22,184 nucleotides of DNA from NCBI GenBank assembly GCA_040757455.1, contig JBFLXE010000031.1, forward strand, positions 1-22,184, given 5' to 3'. Position 1 is the stretch's first letter; every line of letters starts with the position of its first letter. The DNA comes from Kmv42 sp040757455 (lineage in GTDB: Bacteria; Nitrospirota; Thermodesulfovibrionia; Thermodesulfovibrionales; SM23-35). Below are positions 7,526-14,828 of this stretch, one piece after another. The translations under genes were made by a program, and so were the position numbers. The notes under the pieces are model-generated. The model made no database searches. It worked only from the letters and a program-made list of their open reading frames with translations, and was not told where the DNA came from.

Positions 7526-8549
7526 ACCATTTCCAGACATCTCTTGCAAGCTCTTTATATTCATTGCTAATATGTTCGAAAAGGCGCGCGTTCTCAATTG
7601 CTATAGCGCCCTGGCAGGCGAGTGTAGTCAGAAAATCTATCTCGGACTTCTTAAATGAATATGGAAAAGACGTGTATACCCTTAAGACCCCTATTGCGAA
7701 GCCCTTCACAGTAAGGGGAACAGAAAGGAGCGCCTGTATGCCTTCTCTTAAAAGTTCCTCCGGATACTGAAGCCTCTTATCCTTTCGTATATCCTTGACC
7801 GCAACAACCCTACATTTAAGACACTCCCTATCGATAATGCTCTTGTTTACATCAACCGGACCCTTTCTTAAATATGCCTCACTCAACCCATAAGCGGCCC
7901 TGACCTCCAATGTTTTTTTCTCTTCATCCAGAAGTCTTAGCGATGCTGCCTTCATGCCCAGTATCTTCGCTGCGTTTTCAACTATCATCTGAAGCACTTC
8001 ACCGAGAGACAATGTGGAATTTATGGATTGAGCTATCCTCATCAATGCCTCCATCTCTTCCCATATTCTTGCTCTTTCGACAAGCACACCACCTATCGAG
8101 GCAAAGGATTTCAACGTCTCGATTTCTTCTTTTGTATAATCGTGGGGGACTGAGGTGTAAACTCTGATAATGCCGAGCGGCCTGTTTTCTGAGAGAAGCG
8201 GGACGCTGAGGACTGATTTTATGCCTTCTTTCTTGGCCTGTTCAAGATAAAGGACGTGTCTTTCTTTCGTGATGTCTTTGGTACTTACAGCTTTTCCTTT
8301 CAGAATTTTCCGGTCAACCGGATTCTCTTTTATACTGACAGGACCTTTTTCCAGATAGGTCTTGCTCATTCCGTATGCAGCTGCAATTTCAAGAGTCTGG
8401 TTTTTTTCGTCAAGGAGCCTGATGGTACAACCTTTCACGCCCATTATTTTCGTTATATTGCGCGCCAGAGTATCGAGTGTAGTCTGAAGATCAGGAGCGC
8501 CTATAAGATCGCCGCATAATCTGCATACGTATGGTTCTGGTTTACTCAT
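7494..8549 (-). CDS. tandem GAF-domain protein at the head of the hydrogenase operon
   Basis: The 351-residue protein consists of two GAF domains (about 20-165 and 185-330) and has no kinase, cyclase or DNA-binding domain. The two halves are an internal duplication: each has TIRLLDE or SLRLLDE, AAYGxSxxYLxKGPV, DR..LK and xGI..(V/L)LSVPL. A short Cys-x-x-Cys (CRLCG, residues 9-13) opens the protein. GAF domains bind cyclic nucleotides, haem, Fe-S or small metabolites; the ligand here is unknown. The gene ends 32 bp inside hydB and so is almost certainly co-transcribed with the hydrogenase. It may sense a signal for the enzyme, or act as a partner of the neighbouring diguanylate cyclase; both are inference. 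Confidence 0.82.
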   Translation of the reverse strand: MSKPEPYVCRLCGDLIGAPDLQTTLDTLARNITKIMGVKGCTIRLLDEKNQTLEIAAAYGMSKTYLEKGPVSIKENPVDRKILKGKAVSTKDITKERHVLYLEQAKKEGIKSVLSVPLLSENRPLGIIRVYTSVPHDYTKEEIETLKSFASIGGVLVERARIWEEMEALMRIAQSINSTLSLGEVLQMIVENAAKILGMKAASLRLLDEEKKTLEVRAAYGLSEAYLRKGPVDVNKSIIDRECLKCRVVAVKDIRKDKRLQYPEELLREGIQALLSVPLTVKGFAIGVLRVYTSFPYSFKKSEIDFLTTLACQGAIAIENARLFEHISNEYKELARDVWKWYDWGTRFPRI

Positions 8550-8580
8550 AAAAAAAGGCTATCAGACGCATATTTGGTTG

Positions 8581-9609
8581 TCAAGTAACCGTCATTTCGA
8601 CGCGATCTCCGCCTTTTTTCTTTGCTTCATACATGGCATCGTCTGCTCTTTTTATCAAGCTATCCTCCGTATCATTTTCTTTGAATTCGGTAACACCTAA
8701 ACTTACGGCTACTTTCTCAACATCTTCAAACATATGGCTCTTTATTATTTCTCTCATTCTATCTGCTAATAAGTACGCCTCTTTTAAATCTGTTTCTGAA
8801 GAAATTATCATAAATTCGTCACCACCCCACCTTACAAAGTAATCTATCTTTCTAATATTCTCTCTCACAATATCAGCGATAGTTTTTAACACATTGTCGC
8901 CAACATTATGTCCATATATATCATTTATCTCCTTGAAATGGTCGATATCAAATATTATTATCGATAATGGTTGATTGTATCTCTTGACTCTCTCTATTTC
9001 TCTTCCAATTATTTCCTTGAATTTTGTTCTATTATAAGCTCCGGTCAGTTTGTCCGTTGTTGCAAGTCTTTTGAGTTCCTCCTCCGCCAGCTTACGCTCA
9101 GTTATGTCTTCGATTAAACCATCATACCGCGTCATCAGTCCTTTCTCATCATGGTAGATCACCATGGTGTTGCGAATCCAAACCACTGTGCCATCGCGAC
9201 GGATTATCCTATGCTCGATGGGCGGAACCTCTATACCATCGAGTATCTGTTGGATTGAGTTTTCGACTATCATCTTGTCATCCGGGTAGATCATCTTATG
9301 CCATAAATAAGGATCGGATTCATAATCCTCAGGATTGTACCCCGTGATTGAAAGACATCCCATAGTATGTCGGGTAGAAATCGCATGACCATCCTTGACT
9401 TCTACTGAATAAGTATAAGCTGTAACTGCTTTGATCAGTCGTTTGTAGCGTTCTTCACTTTCTATAAGCGCCTGTTCTGTTTGCTTATGCTGTGTTTCTA
9501 ATATTTCTAAATCAGCGATCCGTTGGCGGAATGCTACTAATTCATTTATAAGTTGCTCTTTTGTCTTTTCTTCATTTTGCATGGGGATATTCGCGAAAAA
9601 AGCCAACAT
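8581..9609 (-). CDS. PAS-GGDEF diguanylate cyclase
   Basis: The 342-residue protein has a coiled-coil-like start (about 12-55), one PAS/PAC domain (55-172, ending RYDGLIEDITERK) and a GGDEF domain (183-342). The active-site motif GGDEF is intact at 262-266. The inhibitory RxxD site is intact five residues before it (RKID, 253-256). It should therefore make cyclic di-GMP from GTP under product inhibition. No transmembrane segment is seen, so the PAS domain senses inside the cell. The stop lies 31 bp before the GAF gene on the same strand, so read-through into the hydrogenase operon is possible. The start could instead be ATG 9582; neither has a clear ribosome site. Confidence 0.88.
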   Translation of the reverse strand: MLAFFANIPMQNEEKTKEQLINELVAFRQRIADLEILETQHKQTEQALIESEERYKRLIKAVTAYTYSVEVKDGHAISTRHTMGCLSITGYNPEDYESDPYLWHKMIYPDDKMIVENSIQQILDGIEVPPIEHRIIRRDGTVVWIRNTMVIYHDEKGLMTRYDGLIEDITERKLAEEELKRLATTDKLTGAYNRTKFKEIIGREIERVKRYNQPLSIIIFDIDHFKEINDIYGHNVGDNVLKTIADIVRENIRKIDYFVRWGGDEFMIISSETDLKEAYLLADRMREIIKSHMFEDVEKVAVSLGVTEFKENDTEDSLIKRADDAMYEAKKKGGDRVEMTVT

Positions 9610-9722
9610 TTACATATGTTGATTACTAATACTCACCTCTGAATATTTTGCCTCTAATTATGCCACTAAATGGTGCCCCGGTATTTTCAAACAATATGAA
9701 TTACCTATGATACAATTTCCCC

Positions 9723-9846
9723 ATGGAAATCCAAAAGAGAAAACTTGGGAAAGACAGGGGTTGAAGTGACATTACTCGGCCTCGGCGTTTATCGAAAAAA
9801 CAAACTATCTAACATCAGACTAATCCAGAATAAAAAATTGCTATAG
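9723..9846 (+). pseudogene. fossil N-terminus of an aldo/keto reductase (frameshifted)
   Basis: Starting at ATG 9723 the frame reads MEIQKRKLGK. Skipping one base (G at 9753) lets it continue TGVEVTLLGLGVYRK. Joined, this is the classic opening of aldo/keto reductases (RKLGKTG.EV..LGLG). After YRK the reading continues without family resemblance to a TAG at 9844. The remaining roughly 250-300 residues of such an enzyme are absent. I read it as a degraded gene start left by a deletion. The match is to a short motif recalled from the family. Confidence 0.6.
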
Positions 9847-9889
9847 TTGAATAATATTTCATGAACACAATGGATCGACAATTTCATGA

Positions 9890-9957
9890 TTCGACAGGCT
9901 TGCAATGACGTTTGTCATCCTGAGCCTGTCGATGGATAGAGCCTGTCAAAGGATGAA
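9890..9957. repeat. REP-like palindromic repeat
   Basis: CGACAGGCTTGCAATGAC (9892-9909) and GTCATCCTGAGCCTGTCG (9914-9931) pair as an imperfect hairpin: 14 of 18 positions, loop GTTT. A second partial copy of the right arm, GAGCCTGTCAAAGGATGAA, follows at about 9939-9957. Dispersed palindromes with this core (GTCATCCTGAGCCTGTCG) occur in many anaerobe genomes. It may also act as a transcript end for the receiver-kinase gene that stops at 9983 on the minus strand. Confidence 0.65.
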
Positions 9958-9982
9958 GGAAGGTTACAGAGGACCTGCCTTG

Positions 9983-11044
9983 TTACCGGATTACGGGAAA
10001 GCTGATCGTAAAGGTGGTACCCTTTCCAATTTCGCTCTCTACAGATATATCACCGTCGTGCTCCTGTATAATCTTTAACGCAAAGGTCAATCCCAGTCCG
10101 GGTCCGAACATCTTTGACGTGACCAGCGGATCAAAAATATTTTTTATTTTGTCTTTCGAGATGCCCACGCCTGTGTCCGAAATCTTAACATCAAAGCGAT
10201 TTCCGGATGTCTCGCTTACAATCTTGAGTGTCTTAATGCCAGTCTCCATAGCTTCAATAGAATTTTTGATGATATTGCAAAACGCCCGTTTAAGCATTTT
10301 TTTATCCGCATTAATAAGGGGCGGATTGTGCATCAGTTGCGTCTCAACCCTGATATTGTTCCGCAAAAAATCCTGTCGAAATACGTCAAGTGATTCGAGG
10401 ATCGTAGTGTTAATGTCAGTCGGTTCCTTGTATGATATGGCCATTGTCTTCAATTCAATCAACTGTTTTATCATATTCTCCAGAACAGCCACATCATTGA
10501 TGATCATTTCCATGTATTTTCTGTTCGGGTCACTCTCAGGCAGTTTCGAATAAACTTTCCTTGCAAATCCACCGATTGAAGTAAGTGGATTCCTTATTTC
10601 ATGAGCCACCTGCTCCATCATCTGTCCAAGAGCACCTGCCTTTTCCTCTTCCGCCTTTTTCTCATGTGCAGCCCTTTGAGCAAGTAATGATCTAACCCTG
10701 GCAGACAATTCTTTATAATCGAAAGGCTTGGCCAAATAATCGTCAGCTCCGATATCCAGCCCCCTTACCTTGCTCTCGACCTCCCCTTTCGCAGTGAGCA
10801 TCAGAACCGGAATATATCGTGTTTCTTCATCCGATTTGAGTATCTGGCATACCTCATAGCCGTCAATTTTTGGCATCATCACATCGAGGACAATAATGTC
10901 AGGATTATATTTAGTTACCATATGGAGTGCCTCTTCTCCATTATATGCCTCTGCCGTGTCGTATCCTTCGGCACGGAACCTTTTTTTCAAAAGTTCCACG
11001 GTGTCGACCGCATCATCCACGATCAAAATTTTATTCTTCGCCAC
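9983..11044 (-). CDS. receiver-histidine kinase (N-terminal REC, HisKA, HATPase)
   Basis: The 353-residue soluble protein starts at GTG 11044 and overlaps the upstream receiver gene by 14 bp. Residues 1-122 are a receiver domain with phospho-acceptor Asp54 (IIVLDVMMPKIDG) and Lys107 in AKPFDY. A short helical linker leads to the kinase dimerisation helix with His148 (QVAHEIRNPLTS). The ATP-binding domain has N-box NIIKNSIEAM, DTGVGIS and GPGLGLTFAL. It looks like a relay kinase whose activity is set by phosphorylation of its own receiver, probably by the large hybrid kinase encoded upstream. Confidence 0.9.
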   Translation of the reverse strand: MAKNKILIVDDAVDTVELLKKRFRAEGYDTAEAYNGEEALHMVTKYNPDIIVLDVMMPKIDGYEVCQILKSDEETRYIPVLMLTAKGEVESKVRGLDIGADDYLAKPFDYKELSARVRSLLAQRAAHEKKAEEEKAGALGQMMEQVAHEIRNPLTSIGGFARKVYSKLPESDPNRKYMEMIINDVAVLENMIKQLIELKTMAISYKEPTDINTTILESLDVFRQDFLRNNIRVETQLMHNPPLINADKKMLKRAFCNIIKNSIEAMETGIKTLKIVSETSGNRFDVKISDTGVGISKDKIKNIFDPLVTSKMFGPGLGLTFALKIIQEHDGDISVESEIGKGTTFTISFPVIR

Positions 11045-11465
11045 CTAATATGCTCTCCCACTTGCCTCTCAAATATGCCCTTATCAGTTCAGGCAATTCA
11101 CGAATATTTATGGGTTTGGAAATATATCCCTCGAATCCTGTGGCGATGAATTTTTCCCTGTCTCCCTTCATGGCATGAGCAGTGAGGGCAACGATCGGAA
11201 TTTCGCTAAACTCGTCCAGGCTCTTAAGTCTCTTCGTCACTTCGTAGCCATCTATTTTTGGTATCGATATGTCCATGAGGATCAAATTCGGCTTTTCAGC
11301 CATAGCCTTTTGCAGGGCTTCTTCTCCATCTTCTGCCTCTACTGTCACATACCCGCTATTTCTGAGTATCTTAACAACCAGCTCTCTACTGTCCTGATTG
11401 TCTTCGACTATTAATATTTTTCTCGGTGGACCTTTTCTCGTATCTTCCATGTTATCTAACACCAT
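11031..11465 (-). CDS. single-domain response regulator (CheY-like)
   Basis: The 144-residue protein is a lone receiver domain: acidic pair Glu21-Asp22, phospho-acceptor Asp65 (LILMDISIPKIDG), Thr in VALTAHAMKGDREK, and Lys in ISKPI. The VALTAHAM block is typical of receivers that talk to hybrid kinases. It has no output domain, so it would shuttle phosphate within this operon. It begins 19 bp after the hybrid kinase and runs 14 bp into the next gene. ATG 11465 is used; ATG 11450 is an equal alternative. Confidence 0.9.
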   Translation of the reverse strand: MVLDNMEDTRKGPPRKILIVEDNQDSRELVVKILRNSGYVTVEAEDGEEALQKAMAEKPNLILMDISIPKIDGYEVTKRLKSLDEFSEIPIVALTAHAMKGDREKFIATGFEGYISKPINIRELPELIRAYLRGKWESILGGEE

Positions 11466-11484
11466 AACTATTATATAGTCTGGT

Positions 11485-14175
11485 TTATCGCATTTTGTCC
11501 ACTTTGTTAATGGTATCCTTGATCTCAGATAAAAGATCTTCTTTTGTCAGGATACCCTTATTCAATATTCCCTCTATCCGGCCATTCAAATCTTCTATTT
11601 CTTCATCTGTCAAGTCTTTACGAGTCAGTATGATAACCGGAATGCCTTTCAGAGTTTCCTTTGTCTTTAAATATTCTATGACATCAAAACCTATATCCGC
11701 TGCTGTGGGATTCAGGACTATGAGATCTGGCCTGAAATCCTTAATGGAATTAATGGCATCATTGCTGTTGTAAGCGGTTGAAACCTGATATTCTGCCTCC
11801 TTCAAGACACTTCCTATAAGTCTGACTGTTTCCGGTTCATCGTCCACCACTAATACGCGCTTTATCTTCCTCATTCTTTCGAGATTCTTGAGTTTTCTGA
11901 GAAAAACTCTCTTATCGACAGGCTTTACCATGTATTCCGCAGCACCCAGGCTGAAGCCCAATCTCCTGTCATCTACAATGGAAAGGACGATCACGGGTAT
12001 ATCCTGTGTCTCCGGCTCACTTTTTAACTCGCGAAGAACCTGCCAGCCATCTTTCTTTGGCATCATGATATCCAGAGTGATTGCAAGCGGCTTTATTTCC
12101 TTCGCCCTCTCGACCGCCTGTTCCCCACTAAGGACACCGACTACCCTGTATTCCTTCCCCAGATATTTTCTGATTATATCTATCGCTTCCGGGTTGTCAT
12201 CAATCGCCAGGATTGTTTTTTCAGTCTCTGTCTGAGACGTATCAACCTCCACCATCGCGGATTCCAGTTCAGGACATACGATGAGATTCTTAATAAGTTC
12301 GCAGCCTTTACAGAAGTCTACTTTTTCTGGATAAGAAGCGATCTTCATGCCCGCGCAATGTGTCCCGAAGATCAACCAGCACCTGCCCTCTTTACTACCA
12401 TACGCTGGACAGCTCGGCTGACCGCAGCGCACATATTCCCAGCATCTGATAGTTTTCCCCCCAAATTCAGGCTCCTTTAAAAATTTTTCGACTGGCACGC
12501 CAAAATAATCTGCGAGAGCCTCTGCTACCTTCTCCTCTATTATCGGCTCAGCCGGTTTTTCAAGGACATCTTTATGCATTGGAATTGTGAAACAGAATTT
12601 ACTGCCCTCACCTAACTTGCTTGTCGCCCAGATCATGCCTTTATGTAAAGATACCAATCCTCTGGCAATGCTGAGGCCCAGACCCGTACCCTCATACTGA
12701 CGGACTGTGGTGAGATCCACCTGCACGAATTTATCAAAAATCTTTCCTAAATCTTCTTCCTTAATCCCTATCCCTGTATCCTCCACACAGATTTCCGCAA
12801 ATATAGCCGGCTCTCCCGGACCAACACCTCTTTCTGAAGATCTCGCACTGATAGCGATTCCTCCTTCATAAGTAAATTTAACAGCATTAGAGAGAAGGTT
12901 TATCAGAACCTGCTTGATCTTGTCCTCATCACCATATATGAGAGGCATATCTTCAGGAATATTTACAGCAAGGGCGAGATTTTTCTGCCTTATCAGTGGT
13001 TCGAAGGTTGGAATGACAGATTCGACAAGCCACCTTATGTCGATTTCCTTCGGAGAGAGCTTCATCTTTCCTGACTCGATCTTTGATATGTCAAGGACAT
13101 CATTTATTAGTTGTAAAAGATGCATGGCATTTGCAGCAACCTTTCTGAGACTCTTTTCCTGTTCTTCATTGACCGGGCCATCAACTCTGTCCAGAAGTAG
13201 ATCCGTGTATCCTATTATGGCATTCATCGGTGTCCGCAATTCGTGTGACATATTTGCAAGAAAGGTAGACTTAAGCCTGTCGAGCTCACGCAGTTCCTTA
13301 TTAGCCACCTCAAGAAGTGTTAATAACCTTGTTCTTTCGTTCAACAATGCTGTTTTCCTTTTTATCTCGTCCTCCAGCTTTTTGCTTGATGACGAAACAC
13401 TTTCCACCATGTAATTAAAAGTTCTCCCCAAAACGCCGATTTCGTCCTCTGTCTTCACATCGACAGAAACGGTCGTGTCACCTTCGGCAAATCTCTTTGC
13501 CTTCTCGGCGAGATTCTCCACGGGTCGTCTTATAAATTTGTTTATTATCAAAGAAACCATTACAACTACAAAGGACAGGCCGAAGAGTGTCAGTACCAAA
13601 GTTCTGTTTCTCTGCGCAGCAACCGTTGCGTAAACTCTTTCTGCGTCTATTCTCACAACCATGCTTCCGAGAACTCTTCTGGTGGAGCCATGACAATGGA
13701 AGCACTCTCTTTCATTTAAAACTGGCGAAAAAGAAACAAGATACTTTCTTCCCTCAAAAATATCTTCAAAAGGCAGTTTCGGCCCTACCCCTTTCTGAAT
13801 AATCTCTCCCAGGGCTATTTGTGCATCTCTGTTCTGTATGAATTCAGTCATATTTTTGTTGACTTTTTCCCAATGAGTGGAATATATGATCTCGTTTTCA
13901 AAATCACATATATATACCTCTACATCCTTCGCTATTTCCCGGATATCCGAAAGCTGTTTTCTGATGGCTTCGGCATCGCCGACAGCCATTGGATGCTTTA
14001 TTCCAGCGTATGTCGCGGCAGCTAAATCAGCGGAAACCATGCTCATCAATTCTATCCTATCCTTCGTACCGAAATATATGCGGACGAGGATTTCCGTGCC
14101 CATAATCAGCGCGATTGTAATCGCTATCGCAAATAGAATCTTATTGGCCAGTCGTTTTCTCGAAAAGGAGAACAC
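11485..14175 (-). CDS. membrane hybrid histidine kinase with periplasmic CxxCH haem motif
   Basis: The 896-residue protein starts at GTG 14175, with GGGA upstream. Domain order: membrane helix (12-32); periplasmic sensor (about 35-190) carrying CFHCH at 158-162, a c-type haem attachment motif; membrane helix (192-211); HAMP (212-264); HisKA with His311 (MSHELRTPMNA); ATP-binding domain (N-box 426-433, DTGIGI, GTGLGLSIARG); Cys-rich segment (578-634, eight Cys, two CW pairs); a receiver with Asp702; and a second receiver in which the acceptor position is Asn822. The sensor resembles haem-bearing DUF3365/Tll0287-like domains. It follows a tetraheme cytochrome gene by 22 bp, which suggests it reads periplasmic redox state. 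Confidence 0.88.
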   Translation of the reverse strand: MFSFSRKRLANKILFAIAITIALIMGTEILVRIYFGTKDRIELMSMVSADLAAATYAGIKHPMAVGDAEAIRKQLSDIREIAKDVEVYICDFENEIIYSTHWEKVNKNMTEFIQNRDAQIALGEIIQKGVGPKLPFEDIFEGRKYLVSFSPVLNERECFHCHGSTRRVLGSMVVRIDAERVYATVAAQRNRTLVLTLFGLSFVVVMVSLIINKFIRRPVENLAEKAKRFAEGDTTVSVDVKTEDEIGVLGRTFNYMVESVSSSSKKLEDEIKRKTALLNERTRLLTLLEVANKELRELDRLKSTFLANMSHELRTPMNAIIGYTDLLLDRVDGPVNEEQEKSLRKVAANAMHLLQLINDVLDISKIESGKMKLSPKEIDIRWLVESVIPTFEPLIRQKNLALAVNIPEDMPLIYGDEDKIKQVLINLLSNAVKFTYEGGIAISARSSERGVGPGEPAIFAEICVEDTGIGIKEEDLGKIFDKFVQVDLTTVRQYEGTGLGLSIARGLVSLHKGMIWATSKLGEGSKFCFTIPMHKDVLEKPAEPIIEEKVAEALADYFGVPVEKFLKEPEFGGKTIRCWEYVRCGQPSCPAYGSKEGRCWLIFGTHCAGMKIASYPEKVDFCKGCELIKNLIVCPELESAMVEVDTSQTETEKTILAIDDNPEAIDIIRKYLGKEYRVVGVLSGEQAVERAKEIKPLAITLDIMMPKKDGWQVLRELKSEPETQDIPVIVLSIVDDRRLGFSLGAAEYMVKPVDKRVFLRKLKNLERMRKIKRVLVVDDEPETVRLIGSVLKEAEYQVSTAYNSNDAINSIKDFRPDLIVLNPTAADIGFDVIEYLKTKETLKGIPVIILTRKDLTDEEIEDLNGRIEGILNKGILTKEDLLSEIKDTINKVDKMR

Positions 14176-14197
14176 TGTCTTTCCCTGATTAAATTTA

Positions 14198-14686
14198 TTA
14201 ATGAGCCCCTCCGTGTATTAAAGGCTTGTATCTGAAGGCCTTGATCCTCTCAGAGGTATGACAGGTCTCACAGTCCTCTGTCGTCAAATGCCTTTTGATG
14301 TAAGAAGGGTCCCTTGTCTTCACGTGCAGTTCTCCCGGACCGTGACATACTTCGCAGCCGGCGTTTTTCAGGTGAGGCGTCTTTTCCTCGCTTATGAAAC
14401 CGCCCGGCTTTCCATAACCTGTAGTGTGGCAGAAATAGCAGCCCTTAAGCTCCTCTTCAGTCAATCCTTTGCGCACTCTTTCTATGCTCCTGAAAGACGT
14501 CGCTTTCTTTGCATATGTAATAAAATTATTATATTCATCCTGGTGACACTGCTTACACTTGTCAGAACCAATGTAAAGGTTTTCTGCCTTTTGAGCGTAT
14601 CCGTGCGAGGGATTCATTACAAATAACAAGAAAGGCATAAGAAGAGTAAATAACAAAGATTTCTTCAGGAGCGAAACTATTATCAT
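14198..14686 (-). CDS. exported tetraheme cytochrome c (cytochrome c554-like)
   Basis: The 162-residue protein has a signal peptide (cleavage near GYAQ-KA, about residue 32) and four CxxCH motifs: CKQCH (44-48), CYFCH (83-87), CEVCH (111-115) and CETCH (139-143). GCEVCHGPGELH is characteristic of the c554-like multiheme group. A periplasmic location and an electron-transfer or redox-signal role are expected. It is directly upstream of the hybrid kinase whose sensor also has a CxxCH. Its ATG overlaps the stop of an upstream open frame as ATGA, hinting that it was once, or still is, translated by coupling. Confidence 0.88.
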   Translation of the reverse strand: MIIVSLLKKSLLFTLLMPFLLFVMNPSHGYAQKAENLYIGSDKCKQCHQDEYNNFITYAKKATSFRSIERVRKGLTEEELKGCYFCHTTGYGKPGGFISEEKTPHLKNAGCEVCHGPGELHVKTRDPSYIKRHLTTEDCETCHTSERIKAFRYKPLIHGGAH

Positions 14687-14826
14687 ATAATGATATTTTC
14701 TTTTATTACATCGAAAATTTCAACTAATCCCTCTACTGGCTGTAGTAGCAGTGCGTCTCTCAGAAACTTAAGTGATATTTCCCTGGTGACGCCCTGCTGC
14801 TCCCGCGTTTTGTCTGTTATAATAAA
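14683..14826 (-). pseudogene. ATG-less open frame ending on the cytochrome start (likely truncated gene)
   Basis: On the minus strand, 47 sense codons run from just after a stop (14829-14827) to TGA at 14685-14683. The translation looks protein-like: TREQQGVTREISLKFLRD followed by LQPVEGLVEIFDVIKEN, two likely amphipathic helices. Its stop overlaps the cytochrome ATG as ATGA. No ATG, GTG or TTG lies at its head; ATT at 14823 is the only early candidate. The simplest reading is the 3' remainder of a gene whose front was lost where cooC now begins. It could also be a chance open frame. No family was recognised. Confidence 0.35.
14818..14823 (+). promoter_or_regulatory. possible -10 element giving a leaderless cooC transcript
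   Basis: TATAAT lies six bases upstream of the cooC ATG (14829), and no Shine-Dalgarno precedes that ATG. Transcription normally starts about 6-7 bases after the -10, so the message would begin at or next to the start codon. The -35 region (TGCTGC at 14795-14800) is poor. This is a suggestion from sequence only. Confidence 0.35.
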
Positions 14827-14828
14827 TC

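Larger units (their letters stand above)
9610..9982. other. gene-free stretch between two signalling transcription units
   Basis: These 373 bases hold no intact gene. They contain a short inverted repeat overlapping the cyclase start (CAACAT/ATGTTG, 9604-9621), a frameshifted aldo/keto reductase remnant on the plus strand (9723-9846) and a REP-like palindrome (9890-9957). The promoter of the cyclase gene should lie near 9620-9720, but no convincing -35/-10 pair was found by eye. Confidence 0.6.

Noticed and set aside
12914..13414. 166-codon plus-strand frame opposite the hybrid kinase
   Set aside because: It lies entirely antisense to conserved kinase domains and is Ser-rich, as antisense shadows often are.
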